DNA from: Streptomyces sp. NRRL S-31
Lineage (GTDB): Bacteria; Actinomycetota; Actinomycetes; Streptomycetales; Streptomycetaceae
Assembly: GCF_000718775.1 (NCBI RefSeq)
Contig: NZ_JOCB01000132.1
Coordinates: 1-30,941, forward strand
Direction of reading: 5' to 3'
DNA: 30,941 nt
Positions 1-8,216 of the stretch are shown here, in pieces. Positions within the stretch are counted from its first letter, which is position 1. Every line of letters starts with the position of its first letter. The notes beneath the pieces were generated by a model. The model ran no database searches. It was not told the origin of the DNA and saw nothing but the letters and a program-made list of their open reading frames with translations. The position numbers were made by a program, and so were the translations under genes.

Positions 1-322
1 GAGGGCGCCCTGGCCGGCGGCGAGGCGGGCGAGGGGGCGGCGCGGCGCGTCCGGGTCCGGCGCCGGACGCGGCACCGCGTGACGCCGTCGGGCCGGGCCG
101 GTCCGGGTGCCCGTGGCCGGTGCGCACGAGGGCGGTCCGCGGGGACGGCTCGTGCACCGGGGACCGGGGGGCCGGCGCCCGTACGGTCGCGTCCGCGGGG
201 AGGGCGGTGCCGGCGGCGTCGGGCGGGGAGCCGGGGCTGACGGTGGTGCAGCCGGCGACACTCACCAGCGCCGCCAGCAGCAGCGGAAGAAGTCGGGGAG
301 ACACCCGCCCACTGTGCCGCAC
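1..322 (-). CDS. Putative lipoprotein, partial (C-terminus beyond window)
   Basis: An open minus-strand frame reads out of the left edge. It begins with a lipoprotein-type signal: a short Arg-containing start, a Leu/Ala-rich core (LLPLLLAALVSVAGC) and a lipobox VAGC whose Cys would be lipidated and exported. Two in-frame GTG starts are possible, at 322 and 304. The first gives the more usual n-region (MRHSGRVSPR), but neither has a strong ribosome binding site. After the Cys the sequence is Pro/Ala/Arg-rich low complexity, with no domain I recognise. The signal peptide is the only firm evidence, so the downstream frame could still be wrong. No function is proposed. Confidence 0.42.
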   Translation of the reverse strand, partial: MRHSGRVSPRLLPLLLAALVSVAGCTTVSPGSPPDAAGTALPADATVRAPAPRSPVHEPSPRTALVRTGHGHPDRPGPTASRGAASGAGPGRAAPPPRPPRRRPGRP

Positions 323-470
323 CCCGCGCGGCCCTGGCTCGCTCCGCGCCGCGTCACCACCCCGACGAGTGATCCGGCCATGAGGGTGAGGTACGGCGCG
401 GCGGCGAACGCGTCCGGCTCGGCGGACGCCGGGGCGCGGCCGACGGGAGCGCCGCGCCCCGGTGCCGGTG

Positions 471-1325
471 TCAGCGCCGCAGCCGTTCCAGCGTGGCCCT
501 GCCGTCCTTCTTCAGCCAGGCGGTCACGTCGGCGAGCGCGGGCGGGTCCTTGTCCTCGTCGTACGAGGTGAGGTAGGAGCTGAAGCTCATGATGTAGGTG
601 ACCCAGCCGTCGCGCACGGCGAGGGTCGCGTACAGGGCGCCGCTGGAGGTGCCGTCGGTGGTGTCCTGGCTGACCAGGTAGGCCTCGTCGCCGAGGTCAT
701 CGACCCGGTCGACGTCGTAACCGGGGTGCGCGTCGGCGTAGTTCTTCCAGACGGCGGTGAACTCGGCCGCGGGGTCGGTCTTCCGGTGCAGGTCCAGCTG
801 CGTCGTCAGATAGGCGGTGGGGTACGACGAGCCGGACTTCTTCAGGCCCGTGCTGCAATAGCTCTCGTCCAGGGCCGCGTTCTTGAGCGCGGTGTGGGTG
901 GGCGCGGTGTCCTTCCCGGTGTACTCGCCCCTGAAGGACGAGTAGTCGGCGCCGGAGCACAGGTCGGCGGGTGCCGCGTAGCCGCCCAGTTCCGCGTCGG
1001 CGTGCGCGCCGGGGCCGAGGAGGACGCCGGCCGCCCACGCTGCGGAGGCCACGGCCGCGCCGACGGCGGCCCAGAGCACCGCCCGGCCGGCCCCCTTGCG
1101 GCCCCGGGCCGGAGGGACGGGCGGGGCGGGCTCGGGCCGGGGCGCCTGCGCGGAGGGGTGCCCCGGCTGCGGCCGGCCGGCCCGGGTGGGCCGCGCGTAG
1201 AAGGGGCGTGCCGGGGGCGGCGACTGCGGGTTCGGGTGGGGCGTCGGCTGTGGCGGGTCGCCCGGCTGCCGGAGCTGCTCGTCGGACTGGTCGGCCGGCT
1301 GCGGGGACTGCGGTGGCGTGGACAT
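471..1325 (-). CDS. Pro-rich membrane-anchored protein of unknown function
   Basis: A 284-residue protein. Residues 1-80 are hydrophilic and rich in Pro and Gln, a typical actinobacterial cytoplasmic linker. One transmembrane helix spans about 82-103, followed by an extracellular domain of about 175 residues rich in Tyr, Asp and Ser. That domain has two Cys, in LCSGADY and SYCSTGL, which could form a disulfide. The layout (Pro-rich tail, one helix, small exported domain) is common in Streptomyces and resembles membrane-anchored DUF3558-like proteins, but I cannot assign a family. It lies downstream of the P450 on the same strand with a 104-nt gap. There is no clear ribosome binding site before the ATG. 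A TACCTT hexamer ends 6 nt before the ATG, so a leaderless transcript is possible. Confidence 0.75.
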   Translation of the reverse strand: MSTPPQSPQPADQSDEQLRQPGDPPQPTPHPNPQSPPPARPFYARPTRAGRPQPGHPSAQAPRPEPAPPVPPARGRKGAGRAVLWAAVGAAVASAAWAAGVLLGPGAHADAELGGYAAPADLCSGADYSSFRGEYTGKDTAPTHTALKNAALDESYCSTGLKKSGSSYPTAYLTTQLDLHRKTDPAAEFTAVWKNYADAHPGYDVDRVDDLGDEAYLVSQDTTDGTSSGALYATLAVRDGWVTYIMSFSSYLTSYDEDKDPPALADVTAWLKKDGRATLERLRR

Positions 1326-1331
1326 GTCGTG

Positions 1332-1337
1332 AAGGTA
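1332..1337 (-). promoter_or_regulatory. Candidate -10 element for a leaderless transcript
   Basis: On the minus strand TACCTT fits the actinobacterial TAnnnT -10 pattern and is separated from the ATG at 1325 by exactly 6 nt. Transcription starting 7 nt past the hexamer would begin at the A of the start codon. A TTGACC lies further upstream (1356-1351), but its 13-nt spacer is too short for a standard -35. Confidence 0.3.
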
Positions 1338-1429
1338 GTGCAGCGCCGGGGGTCAAGTCCCCGCTCGTCCCGGATCGTTATGGTCTGCGGACATCTGCTC
1401 CCTCGCCACGAGGGTGCGCCGGCCCGCGC

Positions 1430-2686
1430 TCAGCAGGCGAGCGGTGCGAGCCGCACCGGCAGGGCGCGGACGCTGTTGCCGACGAATCCCGCGTGCGGCG
1501 TCTGCTCGGCCTCCGGTACGGCGGGCCGGAGTGCGGGGAAGCGCGTGAAGAGCCGTTCCAGCGCGACCGTCGCCTCCAGCCGGGCCAGCGGGGCGCCCAG
1601 GCAGTAGTGGGCGCCATGGCCGAGGGAAAGGTGCCGTACGGCATCGGGCCGGGCGGAGCGGGTGACGTCGAAGCGGTCGGCGTCCGGGCCGTGCACCGCC
1701 GGATCACGGCCGGCGGCCGAGTAGCCGGCGAGGACGGGCGTGCCGGCGGGGATCACCGTCCCGGCGACGGTCAGGTCCCGCACGGGGTAGCGGAACGGGA
1801 AGTAGCTGACCGGCGCGTCCCAGCGCAGCGTCTCCTCCACCGCGTCCGCCCAGCTCGCCCCGCCCGCACGCACCAGGTCGAGCTGCTCGGGGTGGGCGCA
1901 CAGGGCGCGTACGGCATTGGTGATCAGGTTGAGGGTGGTCTCGTGCCCGGCGACGATCATCAGCAGCAGGGTGCCGATCAGCTCCTGCTGGCCGAGCCGG
2001 TCGCCGCCCTCGTCCCGGGCGGCGATGAGCGCGCTGGTGAGGTCGGCGCCGGGCCGGGCGGCCCGGGCGGCGGCGATCTCGCCGAGGACGGCGAGGAGTT
2101 CGCGGTTGGCGGCGACGGCCTCGGCGGGCTCGGTGTCGGTGGACACGACCCGGTCGGCGAGCCGGTGCAGCCGGTCCCGGAACTCGACGTCCACACCGAG
2201 GAGTTCGCAGATCACCCCCATCGGCAGGGGCAGCGCGAAGTGCCGCCGCAGATCGGCGACCCCGTCGCCCTCGGCGGCGGCCCGCGCCAGCGAGTCGAGC
2301 AGGGTGTCGGTCAGCTCCTCGACGCGCGGCCGTAGTTCCGCCACCCGTCCGGGCGTGAAGGCGCGGGCGACCAGGGACCGCAGGCGCCGGTGGTCGTCCC
2401 CGTCGGCGGTGGTCATGCCGGGGACGGTGGCGAACGTTAGCAACGGCCAGCCGGCCGCGATCCGGCCTTCCCGCAGGGCGGTGAAGTGGCGCGCGTTCTT
2501 GGCGACTTCGGGATGCTGAAGGAACTCCCGCAGCGCCTCGTGCCCGAGGACGGCCATGCCCTCGATCGCGCCGGGCAGTTCGACCGGGGCGACGGCGCCC
2601 TGGGCCAGCAGCCGCGCGTTGACGGCGTGCGGGCAGCCGCCCGCGGGGTCGAGGCGGTGCGGGGTGCGGGCGGGTGAGGTCTCCAC
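1430..2686 (-). CDS. Cytochrome P450
   Basis: A 418-residue bacterial class I P450, expected to be a soluble haem monooxygenase needing ferredoxin and a reductase, neither of which is encoded nearby. The I-helix oxygen-activation motif AGHETT is at about 246-251. The K-helix ExxR (EETLR) is at about 284-288. The haem loop SLGHGAHYCLG is at about 354-364, with Cys362 as the axial thiolate. The usual Phe before the first Gly of the haem loop is Leu here. The frame stays open upstream, but I chose the GTG at 2686 because AGGAGA lies just upstream and because this gives the normal family length. The substrate cannot be told from sequence. There is no biosynthetic gene cluster around it, so an orphan tailoring or detoxifying role is possible. 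Confidence 0.93.
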   Translation of the reverse strand: METSPARTPHRLDPAGGCPHAVNARLLAQGAVAPVELPGAIEGMAVLGHEALREFLQHPEVAKNARHFTALREGRIAAGWPLLTFATVPGMTTADGDDHRRLRSLVARAFTPGRVAELRPRVEELTDTLLDSLARAAAEGDGVADLRRHFALPLPMGVICELLGVDVEFRDRLHRLADRVVSTDTEPAEAVAANRELLAVLGEIAAARAARPGADLTSALIAARDEGGDRLGQQELIGTLLLMIVAGHETTLNLITNAVRALCAHPEQLDLVRAGGASWADAVEETLRWDAPVSYFPFRYPVRDLTVAGTVIPAGTPVLAGYSAAGRDPAVHGPDADRFDVTRSARPDAVRHLSLGHGAHYCLGAPLARLEATVALERLFTRFPALRPAVPEAEQTPHAGFVGNSVRALPVRLAPLAC

Positions 2687-3125
2687 CGGATTCTCCTGAC
2701 GGTCCCCTGACAAGACGCTCGATGGTAGGCCCGCGCGGAGGGGTTGCGGCGGATTCCGGCACCCCGTGCGGTCGGGGGTTCGGAGCCGCCCGGGAACAAC
2801 GGGGTCCGGTGGTTCGTTGAGGACTGCGACGGACACATCGTGCCGACGGGGTGCGGACACCACGCCCTTTCGAGTGGTATGGTGCCGTCAGCACTCGTGT
2901 ACGCCCCGTATGGGCCCCGGTGCAGGTTTCCCTCTCCGCCGATCCGCTCGCCGTTCCCCCGGATGTCCCGGTTCCCGGCGCGTCGGCTTCCCCGTATCAC
3001 CTCGTGACGGGCCTTCGCCGTACCCGAGGTGTCGTTCCCGCCGCCCGGAGGCCGCCCCAGGCGCCTCCCGCTCGCGGCCCTCCCCCCGTGCGTTCCCCCA
3101 TCCGTCCGCGAAAGGACTCCCACCC
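2687..3125. other. Divergent P450/rho intergenic region with C-rich leader
   Basis: These 439 nt separate the divergent P450 and Rho-paralogue genes. I see no convincing gene here; the open frames lack GC-biased third positions and ribosome binding sites. The part nearest rho is strongly C-biased: by direct count 3061-3125 holds 36 C and 14 G. C-rich, G-poor, weakly structured RNA is what Rho binds, and rho leaders in several bacteria are targets of Rho autoregulation. A feedback role here is inference. Confidence 0.5.
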
Positions 3126-4274
3126 ATGACCACCGCACTCGCACACCCGCCCACGGCCCGGCAGGCGCCGGCCGCCTCGCTCGTCACCGGTGTCCTGGAC
3201 ATCGACGCGGACGGGAAGGGGCACCTGCGGGGCACGAGCCTGCTGCCCTCCCCCGCCGATCCCCAGGTCCCGCCGGCGCTGATCCGCCGCCACGGGCTGC
3301 GCAAGGGCGACCTCGTCGAGGGCGTCCGGGGCGCCCGGCAGGCCCTGACCGAGGTCGCGCGCGTCGACGGACGCGTCCCCGGCGAGCCGGGTTCCCGCCG
3401 GCACTTCCGCGACCTCACCCCGCTCCACCCGCACCGGCGCCTCCGGCTGGAACACCCCGCCGCCGCACTGACCGGGCGGATCATCGATCTGCTCGCGCCG
3501 GTCGGCAAGGGCCAGCGCGGCCTCGTCGTGGCGCCGCCGAAGAGCGGCAAGACGGTGCTGCTCCAGCAGCTCGCCGCCGCCGTGGCCGGCAACCATCCCG
3601 AGTGCCGGCTGATGGTCCTGCTGCTGGACGAGCGCCCCGAGGAGGTCACCGAGATGCGCCGCTCGGTGCGCGGCGAGGTGTACGCGTCCACCTTCGACCG
3701 GTCGGCCAAGGAGCACATCGCCCTCGCCGAGCTGGTCGTGGAGCGGGCCAAGCGCCTGGTGGAGGCCGGTGAGGACGTCGTCGTGCTGCTGGACTCGCTG
3801 ACCCGGCTGTGCCGGGCCCACAACAACGCCGCCGCCGTCGGCGGCCGTACCCTCAGCGGCGGTGTCGACGCGGGCGCGCTGCTCGGCCCGAAGCGGTTCT
3901 TCGGCGCCGCCCGCCAGGCCGAGGAGGGCGGCTCGCTCACCATCCTCGCCTCGGCCCTGGTGGACACCGGCTCCCGCGCCGACGGCTACTACTTCGAGGA
4001 GCTGAAGGGCACCGGCAACATGGAGATCCGCCTGGACCGGGAACTCGCCGACCGCCGCGTCTTCCCCGCCGTGGACATCGACGCCTCCGGCACCCGCCGG
4101 GAGGAACTGCTGCTCACTCCGGCCGAACTGACGGCCGTACGCGGTCTGCGCCGCGCCCTGCGCTCCCGGGAGACCGGCCCCGCCGCACTGGAGACCCTGC
4201 GCCGGCGGCTGCGCGCCACCCCCGACAACGCCACGTTCCTGCGGCAGGTCCTGCCGACCCTGCCGGCCGGCTGA
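3126..4274 (+). CDS. Rho-type transcription termination factor paralogue (short form)
   Basis: A 382-residue homohexameric RNA-dependent ATPase of the Rho family. An OB/cold-shock-like RNA-binding domain lies at about 18-95, then the RecA-like motor. Walker A APPKSGKT is at 136-143 and Walker B VVVLLD ends at Asp223. Also present are DERPEEVTEM (168-177), the Q-loop region RTLSGGVDAG (241-250) and the R-loop KGTGNME (294-300). Residues matching the E. coli bicyclomycin pocket look conserved. Three things differ from housekeeping Rho: the N-terminal helical Rho_N domain is absent, the large N-terminal insertion of Streptomyces Rho is absent, and the RNP1 aromatics (GFGFLR in E. coli) are replaced by GKGHLR. 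The start ATG has AAAGGA upstream. It is probably a specialised second Rho, not the main termination factor, which I would expect elsewhere in the genome. Confidence 0.93.
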   Translation: MTTALAHPPTARQAPAASLVTGVLDIDADGKGHLRGTSLLPSPADPQVPPALIRRHGLRKGDLVEGVRGARQALTEVARVDGRVPGEPGSRRHFRDLTPLHPHRRLRLEHPAAALTGRIIDLLAPVGKGQRGLVVAPPKSGKTVLLQQLAAAVAGNHPECRLMVLLLDERPEEVTEMRRSVRGEVYASTFDRSAKEHIALAELVVERAKRLVEAGEDVVVLLDSLTRLCRAHNNAAAVGGRTLSGGVDAGALLGPKRFFGAARQAEEGGSLTILASALVDTGSRADGYYFEELKGTGNMEIRLDRELADRRVFPAVDIDASGTRREELLLTPAELTAVRGLRRALRSRETGPAALETLRRRLRATPDNATFLRQVLPTLPAG

Positions 4275-4307
4275 CACCCGGACGGGGTACCGCTACGGCA
4301 TCCGGGT

Positions 4308-4334
4308 TGCCCGGCGACCCGAATGGCCCGGGCA
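4308..4334 (+). terminator. Candidate terminator hairpin after the Rho paralogue
   Basis: TGCCCGG (4308-4314) and CCGGGCA (4328-4334) are perfect 7-bp arms around a 13-nt loop. A second possible stem, ACCCGGA/TCCGGGT, spans 4276-4307 just before it. No U-tract follows, as is usual in Streptomyces. The hairpin lies between the Rho stop and the carboxypeptidase start. Confidence 0.4.
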
Positions 4335-4359
4335 GCGTGGTGCGCGCGGAGCATTTTCG

Positions 4360-4365
4360 TACGTT
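4360..4365 (+). promoter_or_regulatory. Candidate -10 element, leaderless carboxypeptidase transcript
   Basis: TACGTT fits TAnnnT and is followed by 6 nt and then the ATG at 4372, so the predicted transcript would start at the A of the start codon. No ribosome binding site precedes this ATG and no clear -35 is visible. Confidence 0.35.
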
Positions 4366-4371
4366 GATCGT

Positions 4372-5574
4372 ATGGTCACCGGATTCTCTTGTCGCGCGGC
4401 TGTGTCGGCCTGCTCCCTCGGTGTGGCGGGCCTGCTGGTGCTCACGCCGGCGGCTGCCGCCGCCGGACCCCGGGCCGCCGCGCCCACCGCCGCACCCCGG
4501 GCCGGGGAACCGGCACCGCCCCGCCCCCCGGGGGCGTTGCCCGGGCCCTCCCTGCTGTACCGCTCCGGCACGCAGGTCCGGCCGCACCGGGGCGCGCCCG
4601 AGGTGCCGGAGGTCTCGGCGCTCTCCTGGCTCGTCGCCGACGCGGGCAGCGGGGAGGTGCTGGCCGCCTACGACGCGCACCGCGCACTGCCGCCCGCGAG
4701 CACCCTGAAGACCCTGTTCGCGCTCACCGTGCTGCCCGCGCTGCCCAGCGGTCTCGAGCACACCGTGCGGTACGAGGAACTCGCGGACGTCGGCGAGGGC
4801 AGCAGCCTGGTCGGCGTCGAGGAGGGGCACACCTACCAGGTAGCCGACCTGTGGCGCGGCGTCTTCCTCAGCTCCGGCAACGACGCGGTGCACGTGCTCG
4901 CCCGGCTCGGCGGCGGCTGGGAGGCCACGGCCGCCCGGATGCAGGACAAGGCCCGCGCGCTCGGCGCCCTGGACACCCATGTGGTCTCCCCGGACGGCTA
5001 CGACGCCCCCGGCCAGGTGTCCTCCGCCTTCGACCTGGCGGTGTTCGGCCGTGCGGGCCTGCGCAACCCGGACTTCGCCCGCTACTGCTCCACCGCGCAG
5101 GCCAGCTTCCCCGGCGACGGTTCGTCGTACCCCATCGAGAACACCAACCGGCTGCTGACCGGCGAGGACGGGGTGGCGCCGTACCCCGGGCTGATCGGGA
5201 TCAAGAACGGCTACACCAGCAACGCGGGCAACACCCTGGTGGCCGCGGCGCACCGGGGCGGGCGCACCCTCGTGGTGAGCGTGCTGAACCCTCAGGCGGA
5301 CGGCGGGCTGACCGTGTACGAGGAGGCCCGGGCGCTGCTCGACTGGGGCTTCTCGGCGGCCGGGCAGGTGGATCCGGTGGGCTCGCTGGACGGCTTGCGC
5401 CCGCCCTCCCGTACGGAACCGTCCGCCGCGCCGGTGGTGGCGGCCGGGGCGCCCGTGCCGGACGACGACTCGGGCTGGTCCGGCACGGCCGTGGTCGCGG
5501 GGCTGTCCGGGCTCGGCGCGGGCGCCGTGGCGCTGGCGCTCCGGGCCAAGGGAGGCCGGTCGGCCCGCGGCTGA
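4372..5574 (+). CDS. Secreted D-alanyl-D-alanine carboxypeptidase (S11 family)
   Basis: A 400-residue penicillin-binding protein that would trim the terminal D-Ala of peptidoglycan stem peptides outside the membrane. An N-terminal signal peptide covers about 1-32. A Pro/Ala-rich linker follows, then the serine transpeptidase-like domain. The active-site tetrad STLK is at 110-113 (nucleophile Ser110, general base Lys113). SGN is at 168-170. The third motif reads KNG (278-280) in place of KTG, a variant I know from actinobacterial members. A C-terminal helix at about 373-391 followed by Lys and Arg would hold it in the membrane. There is no ribosome binding site before the ATG; an internal GTG ten codons in is an alternative start. 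It stands alone between the Rho paralogue and the convergent glutaminase. Confidence 0.92.
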   Translation: MVTGFSCRAAVSACSLGVAGLLVLTPAAAAAGPRAAAPTAAPRAGEPAPPRPPGALPGPSLLYRSGTQVRPHRGAPEVPEVSALSWLVADAGSGEVLAAYDAHRALPPASTLKTLFALTVLPALPSGLEHTVRYEELADVGEGSSLVGVEEGHTYQVADLWRGVFLSSGNDAVHVLARLGGGWEATAARMQDKARALGALDTHVVSPDGYDAPGQVSSAFDLAVFGRAGLRNPDFARYCSTAQASFPGDGSSYPIENTNRLLTGEDGVAPYPGLIGIKNGYTSNAGNTLVAAAHRGGRTLVVSVLNPQADGGLTVYEEARALLDWGFSAAGQVDPVGSLDGLRPPSRTEPSAAPVVAAGAPVPDDDSGWSGTAVVAGLSGLGAGAVALALRAKGGRSARG

Positions 5575-5606
5575 CCGGCCGGCAGGCCGGAACTCCCTTC
5601 GTGTGC

Positions 5607-5640
5607 GGGCGGGCGACGGGCGGCGGGCGGCGGGCGGCGG
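5607..5640 (+). repeat. GGGCGGC tandem repeat / G-quadruplex motif
   Basis: Five GGG runs (5607, 5611, 5618, 5625 and 5632) are separated by loops of 1 to 4 nt, and the last part is a 7-nt GGGCGGC tandem. This meets the usual G3N1-7 quadruplex pattern. It lies in the 68-nt gap between the convergent carboxypeptidase and glutaminase genes, where no classical terminator is obvious. Confidence 0.6.
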
Positions 5641-5642
5641 CT

Positions 5643-6572
5643 TCAGAACACCGACAGTCCGGTGAGGGTGGTGAACCGGTCCAGGGCCGCGACCCCGGCC
5701 ACCGAGTTGCCGCGTTCGTCCAGGCCGGGGCTCCACACGCAGAGCGTGCAGCGGCCCGGTACGACCGCGATGATGCCGCCGCCGACCCCGCTCTTGCCGG
5801 GCAGCCCCACCCGGTAGGCGAAGTCGCCGGCCGCGTCGTAGGTGCCGCAGGTCAGCATGACCGCGTTGATCTGCTTGGCCTGGCTGCGGCTGAGCAGCCG
5901 GGTGCCGTCGGCGCGGATGCCGTGCCGGGCGAGGAACCCGGTGGCCAGCGCCAGGTCGGCGCAGGAGGCGGCGATGGAGCACTGCCGGAAGTACTGGTCG
6001 AGCAGGGCCGGCACCTCGTTGTCGATGTTGCCGTAGGAGGCCATGAAGTGGGCGAGGGCGGCGTTGCGGTCGCCGTGCTCGGTCTCGGAGGCGGCGACGT
6101 CCAGGTCGAAGTCCAGGGCCGGGTTGCCGCTCTCGGCGCGCAGGAAGGACAGCAGTTCGCCGGCCGCGTCCCCGGTACGGGTCTGGAGGCGGTCGGTGAC
6201 GACGAGGGCACCCGCGTTGATGAAGGGGTTGCGCGGGATGCCGTTCTCGTACTCCAGCTGGACCAGGGAGTTGAAGGGGTTGCCCGAGGGCTCGCGGCCC
6301 ACGTGCTCCCAGAGTTCGTCGCCCTCGCGGGCCAGGTCCAGGGCGAGCGTGAACACCTTGGTGATCGACTGTGCGGAGAACGGCTGCCGCCACTCCCCCA
6401 CCCCGTACACCGTACCGTCCGGCTCGGCGACGGCCATGCCGAAACGGCGGGGGTCACGGGCGGCGAGCGCCGGGATGTAGTCGGCGGACCGGCCACGCCC
6501 GGGCGTGCGATCGATCTCGGACAGGATGCGATCGAGGACCGGCTGGAACTGCGAGGACATGATCGACATCAT
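5643..6572 (-). CDS. glsA: Glutaminase
   Basis: A 309-residue serine-dependent beta-lactamase-fold glutaminase that hydrolyses L-glutamine to glutamate and ammonia in the cytoplasm. The catalytic Ser-x-x-Lys is seen as QSITKVF (Ser69, Lys72). Other family blocks are clear: NPFINAGALVV, GNPFNSLVQLEYENG, MASYGNIDNE and GKSGVGGGI. The length is normal for the family. Several ATGs lie close together; I chose the one at 6572 because GGAG lies 6 nt upstream. It is divergent from the polysaccharide sugar transferase and convergent with the DD-carboxypeptidase. Nothing suggests a functional link to either neighbour. Confidence 0.96.
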   Translation of the reverse strand: MMSIMSSQFQPVLDRILSEIDRTPGRGRSADYIPALAARDPRRFGMAVAEPDGTVYGVGEWRQPFSAQSITKVFTLALDLAREGDELWEHVGREPSGNPFNSLVQLEYENGIPRNPFINAGALVVTDRLQTRTGDAAGELLSFLRAESGNPALDFDLDVAASETEHGDRNAALAHFMASYGNIDNEVPALLDQYFRQCSIAASCADLALATGFLARHGIRADGTRLLSRSQAKQINAVMLTCGTYDAAGDFAYRVGLPGKSGVGGGIIAVVPGRCTLCVWSPGLDERGNSVAGVAALDRFTTLTGLSVF

Positions 6573-6724
6573 GCCGCACTCCGCGGAGGGGAGCGTCCCG
6601 GGGAGGCGGGCCGGCGACGATCCGGGGACGCCGGGTGAGGCACGGCCGGTCGAATACACCGCACCCGTGGACCAGTGGGTTAAACATGACATAAGACACC
6701 GCGTCCTGGCAGGCAGGGAGTGCC

Positions 6725-8197
6725 ATGCAACGATCCGAAGTCGATGCGCCGGGGCCCCGGGCCACCATTTCGTCGTATCGGCCGGTCGCGCGGACGGACG
6801 CGGAGGTCCGCTGGTGCGGCCTGGTCGCGGCCGGCACCGATCTGCTCGCCGTGGCCGCGCCGGTGGCGGCGGCCCTCGCCGCGGCGCACGAGCCCGGCGT
6901 GCTGCGCCGGACGGCGGTGGCCGCCCTCGCCTGGCTGCTCGTGGGAGCGCTCGGCCGGCGGTACGTCCACTGGGTCTGGGCCGAGGGCGGCCCGGTCGCC
7001 CCCCTGCTCCGCGACTGGCTGGTGCTGGTCGGTGTCCTCGCGCTGCTGCGCGGTGCGGCCGGTCCCGGCGGCGCGCCCCCCGTGACGGTCGCGGCCCTGC
7101 TGCCGTCGCTCGTCGCCGCCGTGGTCGTCCGCAGGACGATCCACCGGTATCTGCGCGGCCGGCGCAGATACGCCCGGGCGCTGCGCCGGGTGCTGGTGGT
7201 CGGGGAGGCACAGGCCGTGGACCTGGTCATGGGGCAGCTCGCGCGGCGCACCGACCACGAGTACGTGGTGGTCGGTGCCTGTACCGCGGGAGGGACCGAA
7301 CTGCCCGACGGCGTACCGGTGTGCGCGCGGCTCGGGACGGACGGGCCGGACGGCACCGGCGGGGACGACGCCGCCGTGGTCGCGGCGGCCGAGGAGCTCC
7401 GCGCCGATCTGGTCTTCGCGGTCCCGGGCCGGCACCTGTCCGGGGACCGGCTGCGGCGGCTGTCCTGGGCGCTGCACGACCGGGACCTGCCGCTCATGGT
7501 GCTGCCCGGCGTCGTCGAGGTGGCCCGCCACCGGGTCCGGCTCACCACGGCGGCCGGACTCACCCTGCTGCACATCGCGCCGCCGCACCGCCGGGGCGTG
7601 CAGACGCTCGCCAAGGCCGTCGTGGACCGGCTGGGCGCGCTGCTGCTCGTCCTCGTCCTCGCGCCCGTGTTCGCCGCGCTGGCCCTCGCCGTCCGGCTGG
7701 GCTCGCCCGGTCCCGCTCTGTACCGCCAGGTACGGGTGGGCAAGGACGGTGTGCCGTTCCCCATGTGGAAGTTCCGGACGATGATCGTCGGCGCGGAGGG
7801 GGCGCGGAGCGGACTGGAGGAGGACAACGAGAGCGACGGCCACATGTTCAAGCTGCGCCGGGACCCGCGCGTCACCCCGCTGGGTCGCCTCCTGCGCCGG
7901 CACTCCCTGGACGAACTCCCGCAGCTGGTCAACGTCCTGCTCGGGCACATGTCGCTGGTCGGGCCCCGGCCACCGCTGCCCGAGGAGGCGGACCGCTACG
8001 ACGAGGTGGAACGGCGCCGGCTGAGCGTCAGGCCGGGTCTCACCGGGCTGTGGCAGGTCAGCGGACGGTCCGACCTGTCCTGGCACGAGACCGTCTCGCT
8101 GGACCTGCGGTACGTGGACAACTGGTCCTGCGCCTGGGACATGGGCGTGCTGGCCCGGACGGTCCGCGCGGTGCTGGACGGACGCGGCGCCTACTGA
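6725..8197 (+). CDS. Polyprenyl-phosphate sugar-1-phosphate transferase (initiating)
   Basis: A 490-residue membrane protein of the WbaP/CpsE type that would load the first sugar-1-phosphate onto undecaprenyl phosphate, the opening step of the polysaccharide pathway encoded here. The N-terminal part has four to five hydrophobic segments (about 30-145). A Rossmann-like domain follows (VLVVGEAQAVDLV), then another helix. The C-terminal bacterial sugar transferase domain has WKFRTMI near 349, LDELPQLVNVLLG, MSLVGPRPPLP and RPGLTGLWQVSGRSDLSW. The last block is typical of hexose-1-P transferases, but the sugar cannot be assigned. AGGGAG precedes the ATG with good spacing. An AT-richer patch with TTAAAC and CATAAG lies about 40 nt upstream and may hold the promoter. 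Confidence 0.93.
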   Translation: MQRSEVDAPGPRATISSYRPVARTDAEVRWCGLVAAGTDLLAVAAPVAAALAAAHEPGVLRRTAVAALAWLLVGALGRRYVHWVWAEGGPVAPLLRDWLVLVGVLALLRGAAGPGGAPPVTVAALLPSLVAAVVVRRTIHRYLRGRRRYARALRRVLVVGEAQAVDLVMGQLARRTDHEYVVVGACTAGGTELPDGVPVCARLGTDGPDGTGGDDAAVVAAAEELRADLVFAVPGRHLSGDRLRRLSWALHDRDLPLMVLPGVVEVARHRVRLTTAAGLTLLHIAPPHRRGVQTLAKAVVDRLGALLLVLVLAPVFAALALAVRLGSPGPALYRQVRVGKDGVPFPMWKFRTMIVGAEGARSGLEEDNESDGHMFKLRRDPRVTPLGRLLRRHSLDELPQLVNVLLGHMSLVGPRPPLPEEADRYDEVERRRLSVRPGLTGLWQVSGRSDLSWHETVSLDLRYVDNWSCAWDMGVLARTVRAVLDGRGAY

Positions 8198-8216
8198 CCC
8201 GGCGGACCGCGCCGCG

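Noticed and set aside
2744..3007. Small protein gene in the rho leader
   Set aside because: No ribosome binding site and no third-position GC bias; the stretch is better explained as an untranslated leader.
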